This document shows positions 35,546-44,640 of a stretch of DNA of 64,000 bases, piece by piece. The translations under genes were made by a program, and so were the position numbers. Under the pieces are notes generated by a model. The model was given only the letters and a program-made list of their open reading frames with translations. It searched no databases and had not been told where the DNA came from. The DNA comes from Patescibacteria group bacterium. Lineage in GTDB: Bacteria > Patescibacteriota > Microgenomatia > UBA1406 > GWC2-37-13. The DNA lies in contig BPJC01000003.1 in assembly GCA_026004415.1 (NCBI GenBank), positions 148,548-212,547 of the forward strand, given 5' to 3'. The stretch's first letter is position 1. The number at the start of each line of letters is the position of its first letter.

Positions 35546-36610
35546 ATGAAGGTTAAAGATATTTTAAAAACAGATGGTATAATAAAAACAACACCAGATG
35601 AGACTTTATCTGCTGTACTATCTAATCTGCCATCATCTCATTCTGCGGCATTTGTTTTTGAATCCAATGATTACAAAAACTATCTGGGTGTTGTAAGTCC
35701 GTACTATACAATGATTCGAACATCTTATCCGCCTGAAACAAAGGTAGAGACAGTTATTTTTCACTGTCCAAAACTTTCTGTTGATGATGAACTTAAAGAG
35801 GCTGTTAGGCTCATGAATGAATCTAAGATTCATTATCTGCCTGTCTTTAATAGCAAAATGCAGTTTGTTGGCATTGCCACAGCAAGAAGGGTTATGCGCA
35901 AACTCTTAGATGATAATTTATTAAATATTAGTATTGCAGATATCCTTGCTAATAAGAGAACATTATTGACAATAAATGAAAACAAACAAGTATCAGAAGC
36001 TCTATCCATTTTTAAATCTGAAAAAATATCAAAGTTAGTTTGTGTAGATGATCATAATCATTTAAGAGGAGTCTTAACTTATTATGATCTTATTACTTTA
36101 GGACTGAGTCCTAAATTTAGAATCAGTTATGGAGATAGGGCAGGTAATAGGCAAAAAGATTGGCAGATGCCAGTAAAAAATCTAATGAAAACATATGTGT
36201 TGACTTTAAAACCTTCAGATACTCTTTCTTTAGCGGCCCAGATGATTTTAGATAAAGAGATTGGAAGTATTGTTGTTGTAGATAATAACAAAAAACCAGT
36301 TGGCATAATTACGACAAAGGATATTATCTCAGTTATTTTGTCCAATCAACCTAAACAGTATGCAGATATTGATATAAAAGGCATTCAAGGACAGGATCTA
36401 AAATCAGTTCAGATTTTTATAGATAGATTGATAAAAAAAGCTCAAAAAAAAGATTTTACCTTTAGTTTTTTTGCTGAGAAAGATGGAAAAGTTTTTAAAT
36501 TAAAACTTCAGATTTTGATTAAAAATGAAACAAAATTTTTTAATCAAGAAGGTAAGAATTTATCAGAACTTATCTCTAAATTAGATAAAGCGGTTGAAGA
36601 ATTAATATAA
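35546..36610 (+). CDS. Four-CBS-domain protein
   Basis: 354 aa from ATG 35546; an in-frame TTG three codons earlier is less likely. Four CBS units follow each other (about 1-60, 65-125, 130-190 and 210-275), with typical ends such as LPVFNSKMQFVGIATARRVM and VVVDNNKKPVGIITTKDII, then an extra C-terminal alpha/beta region. CBS pairs bind adenosine nucleotides and act as energy or ion-state sensors. No catalytic domain is attached. The 3' end overlaps the convergent flippase-like gene by 9 nt. Confidence 0.8.
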   Translation: MKVKDILKTDGIIKTTPDETLSAVLSNLPSSHSAAFVFESNDYKNYLGVVSPYYTMIRTSYPPETKVETVIFHCPKLSVDDELKEAVRLMNESKIHYLPVFNSKMQFVGIATARRVMRKLLDDNLLNISIADILANKRTLLTINENKQVSEALSIFKSEKISKLVCVDDHNHLRGVLTYYDLITLGLSPKFRISYGDRAGNRQKDWQMPVKNLMKTYVLTLKPSDTLSLAAQMILDKEIGSIVVVDNNKKPVGIITTKDIISVILSNQPKQYADIDIKGIQGQDLKSVQIFIDRLIKKAQKKDFTFSFFAEKDGKVFKLKLQILIKNETKFFNQEGKNLSELISKLDKAVEELI

Positions 36611-37603
36611 GGGTTTGTTACTTGGTTTAGATACCCTTTTAAAGATAAATTTGTAAAAAAATAGTATTCCTATAATTACACCGAACCAGAGAGTTATTAG
36701 TCTAAAAAGCAGGGTTATAAAACCTGCAGTTGTTGTATCTGCTTTGAGAAATAAAGTGATAAAAGATACCAAGGAACCTTCTGCAATACCGATGCCTCCT
36801 GGTATCAAAACAAAAAAACCTGCAATAGACGAAAAGGAAAAAACAAAAAAAGAAAATGCTAATATTTTTAGTCCACTAAAGCCAAAGTAGTTTAGTATCA
36901 AATATAATGCATAAGACTCAAATGTCCAAGCCAATAATGACAAAACTAGAGAATTTGCAATAACTTTGAATTTAATTAGTTTTTCTGAGTTTGAGAAAAA
37001 TATAATTAATGATTCAAGTAGCCTAAGTTTAGGCAGTTTGTGTTCAAATCTCTTTACAATATTAACAATGTTTTTTCTATAATGAAAAATAATATAGAGT
37101 AAAAACAGGGGAGCTATAGAGAAGATAAACAAAAATGGTATACTGCCTAAAAAATAATAGACTCCGATACTGCCTAGAATAAGCATAGCAATGCCATCCA
37201 TAAATCTTTCCAGTATTAATACTGGTATAAATTTAAATAGTTTTTCATTAGTTTGTTTTTTTAATAAATAAGCCTTAAGAATTTCTCCGGATTTGCCTGG
37301 AGTTAGAGTCATAGAAAGAGTTGACATAAAAATTATAAAACTCTGTTTGTAGCTAACCTTTGTGTTAATTGTTTTAAGATAATAAAAAAATCTTAGTGAT
37401 CTGAAAATATAGTTTATAAATGAGAGTAGAATTAACAAAGGAAGCAATAACCAGTTAAACTGACTACTTAGTTGTAAAAGTTGTTTAATATCTAGGAATA
37501 AAGCTCCAAATGAGTATACAATTATTGCCAGAACTGTAAATAACAAAATCTTTCGTTCCTGCTTTACTGGGTCAAAATTTTTGATAATGTTAATTTTTGA
37601 CAT
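36602..37603 (-). CDS. Lysylphosphatidylglycerol synthase TM-region/flippase-like protein (UPF0104)
   Basis: 333 aa with about eight membrane helices. SFINYIFRSLRFFYYLK, MTLTPGKSGEILKAYLLKK and VLIPGGIGIAEGSLVSFITL are hallmarks of the LPG_synthase_TM/AglD2-like family. These proteins are flippase-like and often sit beside glycosyltransferases. Neighbouring genes encode an SDR sugar epimerase and a GT39 enzyme, so lipid-linked glycan handling is a reasonable inference. Confidence 0.8.
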   Translation of the reverse strand: MSKINIIKNFDPVKQERKILLFTVLAIIVYSFGALFLDIKQLLQLSSQFNWLLLPLLILLSFINYIFRSLRFFYYLKTINTKVSYKQSFIIFMSTLSMTLTPGKSGEILKAYLLKKQTNEKLFKFIPVLILERFMDGIAMLILGSIGVYYFLGSIPFLFIFSIAPLFLLYIIFHYRKNIVNIVKRFEHKLPKLRLLESLIIFFSNSEKLIKFKVIANSLVLSLLAWTFESYALYLILNYFGFSGLKILAFSFFVFSFSSIAGFFVLIPGGIGIAEGSLVSFITLFLKADTTTAGFITLLFRLITLWFGVIIGILFFYKFIFKRVSKPSNKPLY

Positions 37604-37611
37604 TATTTGAT

Positions 37612-37617
37612 ATTATA
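37612..37617 (-). promoter_or_regulatory. -10 box for the flippase-like gene, leaderless type
   Basis: TATAAT on the minus strand, 8 nt before the ATG at 37603. No clear -35 element. Confidence 0.45.
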
Positions 37618-37649
37618 TTAAATTGTTAGCAAAAACAATAAAAAAAATT

Positions 37650-38702
37650 ATGAAGATATTAATTACAGGAGCCGCTGGTTTTTTAGGATTGCATCTTGCA
37701 AAGTATGCAGATAAGTTAAATTGGGTGAATAAGGTTTACCTGTATGATATCGCTGAGTTTGATAAAAAAGATTACCCTAAGAATAAATCTATTTTTATTA
37801 AGGGTGATGTAAGAGATAGAGAGTTGTTAGGTTATTATATTTCCCAATCTGATTTTGTTATTCACTCTGCCGCGGCTTTACCTCTTTGGAAAAAATCAGA
37901 TATTTTTGAGGTCAATATAACAGGAACAGAAAATGTTTTGGCACTAAGTTTAGAGCATGGCATAAAAAGAGTAGTTTATATCTCATCTACTGCAGTTTAC
38001 GGCGTTCCTGAAAAACATCCTATTGAAGAAACTGATCCTCTTGAGGGTGTTGGATATTATGGCATCTCTAAGATAGAGGCTGAAAAGCTATGTAATACTT
38101 TTATCAAAAAAGGTTTAAACTGCACAATAGTCAGACCTAAAACATTTGTTGGACCATACCGTTTAGGTGTTTTTGAGATATTGTTTGATTGGGTCTATGA
38201 TGGCAAAAAAATACCAATGATAGGAGATGGGAGCAATAGATATCAATTGCTTGATGTGGCTGATTTGGTTGAGTGTGTTTATCTATTTCTAAAGGATTGG
38301 CAAAGACAGGATTATAATGATGTTTTTAATGTTGGAGCTAAAAAATTCTTTACAGTATCTGAAGATCTAAAAGCCTTGTTTGAGTTTGCAGGCTCTGGTT
38401 CTAGTCTTTTATCTTTTCCTGCTGGGTTTGTCAAGTTTTTTTTGGCTTTGTTTTATAAACTAAAACTATCTCCGCTGTATCCATGGGTATATGCGACAGC
38501 AGATAAAGATTCGTTTGTTTCTATTGAAAAAATAGAAAAAGTACTTAGTTGGTCGCCAAGATACTCCAATGCTGATGCTTTAATCAGAGCATATAAATGG
38601 TATCTCAAGCATAGAGATGAGATTAAGGCCAAAGGGGCTGGAGTAACACACAGAGTTGGTTGGAAGCAGGGAGTTTTAGGCGTTATTAAAAGGTTTATGT
38701 AA
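37650..38702 (+). CDS. NAD(P)-dependent sugar epimerase/dehydratase (SDR)
   Basis: 350 aa from ATG 37650; nine codons upstream from a TTG are open but precede the natural Rossmann start MKILITGAAGFLG. Features are GAAGFLG (cofactor), the SSTAVYG strand with catalytic Ser/Thr, and YGISKIEAEKL (Tyr-X3-Lys). This is an extended SDR acting on a nucleotide sugar or a related substrate. The C-terminal region (FKLSPLYPWVYATADKD, SWSPRYSNADALI) is like 3-beta-HSD/dihydroflavonol-type members, so exact substrate cannot be named. Confidence 0.82.
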   Translation: MKILITGAAGFLGLHLAKYADKLNWVNKVYLYDIAEFDKKDYPKNKSIFIKGDVRDRELLGYYISQSDFVIHSAAALPLWKKSDIFEVNITGTENVLALSLEHGIKRVVYISSTAVYGVPEKHPIEETDPLEGVGYYGISKIEAEKLCNTFIKKGLNCTIVRPKTFVGPYRLGVFEILFDWVYDGKKIPMIGDGSNRYQLLDVADLVECVYLFLKDWQRQDYNDVFNVGAKKFFTVSEDLKALFEFAGSGSSLLSFPAGFVKFFLALFYKLKLSPLYPWVYATADKDSFVSIEKIEKVLSWSPRYSNADALIRAYKWYLKHRDEIKAKGAGVTHRVGWKQGVLGVIKRFM

Positions 38703-38718
38703 ACCTAAATATTTAGGT
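38703..38718. repeat. Palindrome between convergent genes
   Basis: ACCTAAATATTTAGGT is a perfect 16-bp palindrome immediately after the stop codon of the SDR gene and 63 nt from the end of the convergent GT39 gene. It could act as a weak bidirectional terminator, although no T run follows. Confidence 0.4.
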
Positions 38719-38780
38719 ATTTATTGCTTATTTTAAAGATCTGAAAGATAAATTTCTAAAGTTTTAGTGTCTTTTACCGT

Positions 38781-40553
38781 TTATTTTTCTTTTTCAAAGA
38801 TAATAACCCTAGGATGATCATAAACAGTAAAGGATTCATCTGCTGATTGATCATTTAAAGTAAATGAGATATTTGTAAATGGAATTTTCCATTCAGGATA
38901 ATTGACAAATTCTGCAGACAGTTTAAATTTAATGGTTTCAGATGGCAAAAAAAGTTTGCCAGTTGTAAATAATTGAGTATAATACTCAGCTGTTTTGGGA
39001 TAGCACTTTTTGTGTTTTTGGCAATCAGATAGTTTTAAAAGAGGAGTGTAAAGTCTGTTTGAAGCTAAAATTAGATAATCTGCCTTTTTTAGTTCTTGTT
39101 CAATTATTCTCCATTTGGTTGTATTATCTGGCAGTTCATAGATAGGTAGTGTAACAAACTGATATCTTTGAGGCAAAAAACTTGGAAGTTGATCATCCCA
39201 GTGTTCAATAGCTAGTGTTTTGCCTTCAGGAATATTTTCGTGAATCCATAAACTTGCTTGAATTCTTGTATTTGGCTTTTTGTAAATGTTTAAAAATCCT
39301 GTTAAAAAAATAGTTTGAATTATTATAAAAACAAGAAAAGATCTTTTGGCCCAGATAGACACTTTTCTGTCTTTATAATCTATAGCTAAAAATGCAAATA
39401 CAGCAGTAAAAGCTAAAAAAGGATAGATCGGCAACATATATCTCATAAACTTTACTGCTGATCTTCCTATGATTAAGAAATAAGTTAAATAAAAAACTAA
39501 AAAAACCAATTCCTGAAGCCTCTTTTTATTGTCTCTGGTTCTTAGGGAGTAGATTGTGTACAGTATTGTGCCGATAAATGAAAAACTGCTTAATATTGGC
39601 CCCATTCCCCAGTAAAAAATATTTTTCAAATAATAAAGATAAGGCATTGTATTAACATACTGTAGTGTATATGGGAAAACATAAGGATCAGAGTTCATCT
39701 TTAGTTGGTTAAGTATATCGGTTTTAAATCTCGTAAAATCTAAAAAAGCATAGGGCATAAAAACATAAGCAGATATTATAAATAAACCTGATGATATAAA
39801 GATTTTTTTAAGTATAGGTTTGATCCTTTTTTTATTGTGGTAAAGTAGGCTTGCCCAAAGAATTATAACTGAGATTATCACAAAAACAACTCCTGAAATT
39901 TTTGTAGTTATTACTGCAGACCAGGATATTGGTAACAGATAAAAACTGTTACTGCTAAGATTTTTTTTAGATAAGGTTTTTATGGTTAAATAAATAGTTA
40001 ATGTGCAAAAAAGGGTTAAAAAAACATCAGAGATAAAAAAATGAGAATTCTGAATTGTAAAAAAAGTAAAAGCATAAGTTAAAGCTACTGCAGAAGCCCA
40101 AAAGTCTAAGTCTTTAATTTTTTTAATATTGGAAAAAATCAAGTAGCTGATTTTATATACTATGATTATAGTTAAACTGTCTGCAATTGTTGATAGCACT
40201 CTTGCCAAGAGTACTAAATTTGAGAGATTATTAAAATCTATTCTGGTTATAAAACCTACGAGATCTGCTGTTAGTCTTAAAATATAAATAGGTAAAGAAC
40301 CATAATTAAAAAAATTAGGGTTCCAGTTTTCAAATAATTTTAAACTGGCAGTAACAAACATCAGCATTCGCTCATCGGGGTGAAATAAAAATCCGTTATC
40401 CCAGTTTAGGTATAATAGCCTTATAAATAAGGCTATGATTATCACAACCAATAATCTAATTGAAAAACTTTTTTTAGTTTTAAAAATGCTGATGTTTTTT
40501 AATCTTATTTTTGCTTGTTGTATAATCTTTGTGACTTTGTTTTTGTAAGTCAT
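38781..40553 (-). CDS. GT39-family (ArnT/PMT-like) membrane glycosyltransferase
   Basis: 590 aa with about ten or more helices. The first periplasmic loop carries FLFHPDERMLMF, the Asp-Glu motif typical of GT39 dolichyl/undecaprenyl-phosphate mannosyltransferase-like enzymes, followed by NFFNYGSLPIYILR. The C-terminal ~190 residues are a soluble outward-facing domain (IHENIPEGKTLAIEHWDDQLP). It probably transfers a sugar from a lipid carrier to a surface protein or lipid. It is common in candidate-phylum genomes. Confidence 0.8.
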   Translation of the reverse strand: MTYKNKVTKIIQQAKIRLKNISIFKTKKSFSIRLLVVIIIALFIRLLYLNWDNGFLFHPDERMLMFVTASLKLFENWNPNFFNYGSLPIYILRLTADLVGFITRIDFNNLSNLVLLARVLSTIADSLTIIIVYKISYLIFSNIKKIKDLDFWASAVALTYAFTFFTIQNSHFFISDVFLTLFCTLTIYLTIKTLSKKNLSSNSFYLLPISWSAVITTKISGVVFVIISVIILWASLLYHNKKRIKPILKKIFISSGLFIISAYVFMPYAFLDFTRFKTDILNQLKMNSDPYVFPYTLQYVNTMPYLYYLKNIFYWGMGPILSSFSFIGTILYTIYSLRTRDNKKRLQELVFLVFYLTYFLIIGRSAVKFMRYMLPIYPFLAFTAVFAFLAIDYKDRKVSIWAKRSFLVFIIIQTIFLTGFLNIYKKPNTRIQASLWIHENIPEGKTLAIEHWDDQLPSFLPQRYQFVTLPIYELPDNTTKWRIIEQELKKADYLILASNRLYTPLLKLSDCQKHKKCYPKTAEYYTQLFTTGKLFLPSETIKFKLSAEFVNYPEWKIPFTNISFTLNDQSADESFTVYDHPRVIIFEKEK

Positions 40554-40559
40554 AAATAA

Positions 40560-40565
40560 ATTATA
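40560..40565 (-). promoter_or_regulatory. -10 box for the GT39 gene, leaderless type
   Basis: TATAAT on the minus strand, 6 nt before the ATG at 40553. Divergent from the lgt-like promoter at 40625. Confidence 0.5.
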
Positions 40566-40624
40566 ACTGTATTTAGACTCTTGTGTTGTTTTGTTTTATA
40601 GCTATATTTAGTTGAATAAAAGTA

Positions 40625-40630
40625 TATAAT
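40625..40630 (+). promoter_or_regulatory. -10 box for the lgt-like gene, leaderless type
   Basis: TATAAT ends 7 nt before the ATG at 40638, so the start site should coincide with the start codon. Confidence 0.5.
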
Positions 40631-40637
40631 AATAATT

Positions 40638-41468
40638 ATGCCAATATTTACTAATTTTGGAGGTTTGCAGGTATTTACACAAGGATTATTTATTGTATTA
40701 GGTTTGTTTTGGGCATTATTTTTTATTTGGCAGTTAATTGCTTTGACATCGTATTCTGAAGAAAAAATTTTTGATCTGATTTTTTTAAGTATTTTTTCAG
40801 GTTTGTTTTGGGGTAGAGTTGCCTACTTTGTTTTTAGTGTTGAAGCTATTTTTAGTCCATTGAGGTTTATTTTAATAAATGGATATCCGGGATTTTCTTT
40901 TTACGGAGGTTTGTTTGGCGGCTTGCTAACTGCTTATATTTTTTGCGTTGTAAAGGGATTTAACTTTTTTGAGGTTATGGATTATTTATCTGTCGGTTTT
41001 TTAACTGCATTTGGTTTTATTATCTGGGGAAGAGGTATTTCTGGAGAGCTTGATCTTTCAAGATTTGATAATCTTGTGTCAACTAGTTATTACTCTGTTG
41101 TAAATCATTTTGTGCCTTTGTATGTTTTGATCGGGTTGTCTTCGCTAATTTTTGCTTTTTTAAGTTATAGAATTTTGATGAGTATTCGCAAAGAGTTTTT
41201 TCCTGTAGGAATTTCCTTTGTCTTTAGCATTTGGTCAGTCTCATTGTTAAATTACTTTATCTCTTTTTTTGAAGATAGCAGTCTTTATTTGATAAATGAT
41301 TTGAAGTTTAATCAAACAGTCTCTTTATTTTTAGTCTTGACAAGTAGTATAATATTTGTTTATTATTTTAGGAGTAAAATTTTTGAAATTGTAAGTTTTT
41401 ATTTTGGATATGTCAAAAACAGATTTCAATCCAGAGGAACTGGAAAAGATAAAACAAAGACTGATTAA
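40638..41468 (+). CDS. Divergent Lgt-like prolipoprotein diacylglyceryl transferase
   Basis: 276 aa, multi-pass. The order of helices and the GFSFYGGLFGGLLTAY and WGRGISGE segments align with Lgt. However, the usual His of the HGG motif is Tyr89, and the GRxGNFxNxE signature is reduced to Gly131-Arg132 with Ser135 where Asn is expected and Glu137. Lgt moves diacylglyceryl to the Cys of prolipoproteins. Either the family has drifted here or the substrate differs. The 3' end overlaps the DksA-like gene by 59 nt. Confidence 0.65.
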   Translation: MPIFTNFGGLQVFTQGLFIVLGLFWALFFIWQLIALTSYSEEKIFDLIFLSIFSGLFWGRVAYFVFSVEAIFSPLRFILINGYPGFSFYGGLFGGLLTAYIFCVVKGFNFFEVMDYLSVGFLTAFGFIIWGRGISGELDLSRFDNLVSTSYYSVVNHFVPLYVLIGLSSLIFAFLSYRILMSIRKEFFPVGISFVFSIWSVSLLNYFISFFEDSSLYLINDLKFNQTVSLFLVLTSSIIFVYYFRSKIFEIVSFYFGYVKNRFQSRGTGKDKTKTD

Positions 41469-41775
41469 AGAAGAGAAAAAAATTCTTGATGATATAAAAG
41501 ATTTGCAAAAAGCAGATCCTTTTGCAGATCCAGAGAGATTGCTTGATAATGAAGATGATGAAGATGCTAGGGAAGAGGTTGAGCATGAAAATATTGAAAG
41601 CCAGATTAAATATCTTAAATCTACTTTAAGAGATATTAGAACTGCTCTTGATCTAATAGAGAAAGGTCAGTATGGCATTTGTCAAATGTGTGGCAAAGCT
41701 ATTGAGAAGCAAAGGCTGAAACTTATACCTTATGCAAGACTATGCGTCTCTTGTATGAATAAACTAGAGCAATAA
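41410..41775 (+). CDS. TraR/DksA-type zinc finger protein
   Basis: 121 aa from ATG 41410; an in-frame TTG two codons earlier is a less likely start. A long helical hairpin (about 5-85, with acidic ADPFADPERLLDNEDDEDAREEVEHENIE) is followed by a four-Cys zinc finger (CQMCGKAIEKQRLKLIPYARLCVSC). DksA-type proteins bind the RNA polymerase secondary channel; this short form may be a general stress-type regulator. The start lies inside the lgt-like gene in another frame. Confidence 0.85.
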   Translation: MSKTDFNPEELEKIKQRLIKEEKKILDDIKDLQKADPFADPERLLDNEDDEDAREEVEHENIESQIKYLKSTLRDIRTALDLIEKGQYGICQMCGKAIEKQRLKLIPYARLCVSCMNKLEQ

Positions 41776-41778
41776 CTG

Positions 41779-41799
41779 GCAACAACACTTTTTTGTTGC
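41779..41799. repeat. Short hairpin between dksA-like and antiporter genes
   Basis: GCAACAA (41779-41785) pairs with TTGTTGC (41793-41799) around a T-rich 7-nt loop. It directly abuts the TATAAT of the next promoter, so it may be a terminator for the upstream gene or affect the promoter. Confidence 0.45.
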
Positions 41800-41805
41800 T
41801 ATAAT
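41800..41805 (+). promoter_or_regulatory. -10 box for the antiporter gene, leaderless type
   Basis: TATAAT ends 11 nt before the ATG at 41817. Confidence 0.5.
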
Positions 41806-41816
41806 GAAAATATTTA

Positions 41817-43532
41817 ATGTCTGAACTGCATAGCACAAATATTTTTGGTGTATTTTTATTTTTGGCTTTTCCTTTAATAGGAGCTGTATTGGCTGTTAGA
41901 TTAAGGACAACTCCAATTTTGGGTTATATTATAGGAGGTTTTGCTTTAGCTCATGTTTTAAACAGATTTTTACCTGTAGCCAATCTTGATTTTTTAGGCA
42001 ATATTGGCTTAATATTATTGCTTTTTACAATAGGACTAGAGGTTAATCTAAATTTTATAAGCAAATATGGCAAAAAAATAATACTGTTGGGATTATTGCA
42101 GATTAGTCTTTCTTTTGTTTTATTCTTTATCTTATTTACTTTATTGTTTGGTTATAATACCTCGCTGTCTTTAATATTGTCTTCAGCCTTTAGCATCTCT
42201 TCTACAGCAGTTGTGGCCAAACTATTGCAGGAGAAAGCAGAAGAAACTTCTTTGCTTGGAAGCTTAAGTCTGGGTGTTTTAATAATCCAGGATCTGGCAT
42301 TGATACCATTACTTATTTTGTCGCAGTCTTTATCGGGTGATGTTAATGTTGTTGCTGTATTGCAACAGTTGTTTTTGCAGTTATCCAAAGCTGTAATTGT
42401 AATTGTTTTAATTTATTATTTAGGGTTAAAAATTGTCCCTAGGCTCTTTGATTATTTTGCTCAGTTTAATAGAGAAATTTTGAATCTGTTTACAATAACA
42501 TTTGTGGTTTTTAATTTGTATTTATTTAATCTGTTACATTTGCCAACATTGGTTGCGGCTTTTTTGGCAGGCGTTGTGTTAGCTCAAACCTTGGAGCATC
42601 AACATATTTTTTCTGAAATAAGACCTTTTAGAGATTTTTTCTCAATTCTATTTTTTTCATTGCTTGGAATAAGTTTTTCTTTTAGCGGTTTTTCTCAGAT
42701 TGCGTTTACAGCTAGTATCTTTGTTCTTGTTATTTTTATAGTGAAGGTTGCTGTCATTGTTTTTTCTAGTCTTTTGCTTAGGTTTCATTCTAAGACTGCC
42801 TTTGGTTTAGCTGTTAATCTTTTTCAGGTAGGAGAAGGAGCTTTTATAATTTTAACCTCTACAAAAATTATTCCAGAGACTGTTTACTCTTCGTCTGTGT
42901 TGAGTGTAATTTTGTTGTTGGTGTTAACACCATTTGCTATAAACAACAGAGATCTTTTTTATGCAAAGATTAAAAAACTTTTACAAAAACATTTTAGACC
43001 CTTGTACAATTTAATCTCTGTAAAATTTGATAGAGAGATTCCTAATATTGATTTGCTTAATCTTAATAATCATATTGTTATATGTGGTTATGGTCGTGTT
43101 GGTTCTTATGTTGGCAGAGCCTTGCAATTGGTTGGACAAGACTTTATAGCGGTTGATTCAGATATTTCAATTGTCAAAAAAGCTAGATCAAAAGGAGTTA
43201 ATATAATTTATGGAGATCCTACTAATCCAGATGTATTAGATTATCTTCAGATTGAGACAGCAAGAATTTTAATAGTTGCAGTTCCCAGCAGATTTGATCA
43301 AGAAACTATTATAACTACTGCCAAAAAAATTAACCCTAGTATTAAAATCTTCAGTAGAGTTCATTCTGAGTCAGATATGCACAGGTTTAAACAATTAGGA
43401 GCTGATATTATTATTCATTCAGAGTTTGAGGCTTCTTTATCAATAGTTCGTAGGATTTTGTTGATGATGAATCTATCTAAAGATGATGTAAAAAGCAAAA
43501 TGGTTAGACTCAAGATCGAACACTGGTTATAA
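41817..43532 (+). CDS. Kef-type CPA2 monovalent cation:proton antiporter with RCK domain
   Basis: 571 aa. About twelve helices (residues 8-380) with the CPA2 hallmarks TPILGYIIGGFAL, LLLFTIGLEVNL and SAFSISSTAVVAKLL. The C-terminus (about 415-530) is a TrkA-N/RCK_N Rossmann domain (HIVICGYGRVGSYVGRAL, then FIAVDSD and IYGDPTNPDVL) that senses nucleotides. It probably exchanges K+ or Na+ for protons in pH and ion homeostasis. The gene is intact, unlike the exchanger at 33.2 kb and mgtE at 54.4 kb. Confidence 0.88.
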   Translation: MSELHSTNIFGVFLFLAFPLIGAVLAVRLRTTPILGYIIGGFALAHVLNRFLPVANLDFLGNIGLILLLFTIGLEVNLNFISKYGKKIILLGLLQISLSFVLFFILFTLLFGYNTSLSLILSSAFSISSTAVVAKLLQEKAEETSLLGSLSLGVLIIQDLALIPLLILSQSLSGDVNVVAVLQQLFLQLSKAVIVIVLIYYLGLKIVPRLFDYFAQFNREILNLFTITFVVFNLYLFNLLHLPTLVAAFLAGVVLAQTLEHQHIFSEIRPFRDFFSILFFSLLGISFSFSGFSQIAFTASIFVLVIFIVKVAVIVFSSLLLRFHSKTAFGLAVNLFQVGEGAFIILTSTKIIPETVYSSSVLSVILLLVLTPFAINNRDLFYAKIKKLLQKHFRPLYNLISVKFDREIPNIDLLNLNNHIVICGYGRVGSYVGRALQLVGQDFIAVDSDISIVKKARSKGVNIIYGDPTNPDVLDYLQIETARILIVAVPSRFDQETIITTAKKINPSIKIFSRVHSESDMHRFKQLGADIIIHSEFEASLSIVRRILLMMNLSKDDVKSKMVRLKIEHWL

Positions 43533-43543
43533 TCAATTATATA

Positions 43544-44413
43544 ATGAGAAAATTTTTTCTATCAATATCAGCCATTACAGTAGTTTTAATCTCGTTTTTT
43601 GTTTTAAAAATAAAACAGTTAGACAGTTATTATAAAGCAAAAGGAAGAATAAATTTTTTAGTTTATAGTCCGCAGTTTTATGTTTACAGTTATGACCTAG
43701 TTAATACTGTAGATTATTTGATAAAACTTGAAACTAATTTAAAGTTTGATATTGCCGGAGGGTTCGGGCTTTATGAGATAGGATCAGTAGGTAAGATAGC
43801 TTATCTTGAAAAAAACAATGATATTTTGTTAAATGCTTTTTCAAGTTTGTTAGGTCTGCCTATTGATTTTTATTTTTATAAAAACACTAATCAAATATAT
43901 AGAGATTTTAGTCAAGATAAAGTTGCTGTTTTAAGACTTTGGGATGTTTGGAGTCTTAATTCTAACCTTAATTTTATTGAAAAGATTTATTTTTTGACTA
44001 AACTTGTTGATATCAATAAAAGAAACCTTAAGGTTTTGTCGTTAAATAGATTTGTTAATAAAGAAGGGGTTATAGATAATGATCTGTTGTCAAATGATCT
44101 TCAAGGCGTTTTCTATAGTAATCTTTATTCTAAAGAAGATAAGCTGATTGTAATTTACAGTTGGAATTATCTCTCTGGCCAGAGATTAAGTAAAGTTTTA
44201 GAAGGTATTGGGTTGAATGTTTTTACAGTTAGTAAATCTGTTGAGAATTTGTCAAATTGTTTAGTTGTTGAAAATGGAGTAGGGGAAAGGTCTAGAACTG
44301 CGGAGTTCTTAATCAAATATTTTAATTGCGAGTATCAGATTGACCCTGATAATAAAGATGACTTTGTTGATATTGAGTTTTATTTAAATAATTTGGTAGA
44401 ACAATGGAAGTAA
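43544..44413 (+). CDS. Membrane-anchored protein with LytR-like C-terminal region
   Basis: 289 aa. A single N-terminal helix (about 5-22) anchors an extracytoplasmic protein. The C-terminal part (KLIVIYSWNYLSGQRLSKVLEGIGLNVFTV, then LVVENGVGERSRTAEFLIKYFNCEY) resembles LytR_C-type modules but is not a clear match. It is 11 nt after the antiporter gene and overlaps the next small membrane protein by 10 nt. A wall-related role is a guess from that resemblance. Confidence 0.55.
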   Translation: MRKFFLSISAITVVLISFFVLKIKQLDSYYKAKGRINFLVYSPQFYVYSYDLVNTVDYLIKLETNLKFDIAGGFGLYEIGSVGKIAYLEKNNDILLNAFSSLLGLPIDFYFYKNTNQIYRDFSQDKVAVLRLWDVWSLNSNLNFIEKIYFLTKLVDINKRNLKVLSLNRFVNKEGVIDNDLLSNDLQGVFYSNLYSKEDKLIVIYSWNYLSGQRLSKVLEGIGLNVFTVSKSVENLSNCLVVENGVGERSRTAEFLIKYFNCEYQIDPDNKDDFVDIEFYLNNLVEQWK

Positions 44414-44640
44414 CAGGCATTATAAAGCTGATATTTATCTCATTAACCATTGGTCTTTTAACTGCTGTAATTGAGGTTGTCAGAGAAGTATATAAAGATG
44501 AAAAAAAGTTAAGAAGTATTAAGAAGTTTGTTGCGAGAATCGTCTTTTTTAAAGATGGTATCAGAATTTACTCATCTTCATCTTCGTCTGAGTCTGATGA
44601 GAAAGCCAGAGTAGAGGATAGCTCGTCGCTTTCTTCATAA
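44404..44640 (+). CDS. Small single-pass membrane protein
   Basis: 78 aa. The start overlaps the preceding stop (ATGGAAGTAA), suggesting coupling. One helix (about 6-25) precedes a basic/charged segment and a Ser-rich tail. The last 73 nt are antisense to the acidic tail of the convergent TPR gene, so the Ser-rich tail is probably a by-product of the overlapping repeat-like GA-rich sequence. Reality is supported mainly by the coupled start and the helix. Confidence 0.5.
   Translation: MEVTGIIKLIFISLTIGLLTAVIEVVREVYKDEKKLRSIKKFVARIVFFKDGIRIYSSSSSSESDEKARVEDSSSLSS

Noticed and set aside
41410..41470. lgt-dksA overlap as a gene fusion or frameshift
   Set aside because: Each gene has its own plausible end and start; 59-nt overlaps in different frames are acceptable in compact genomes.
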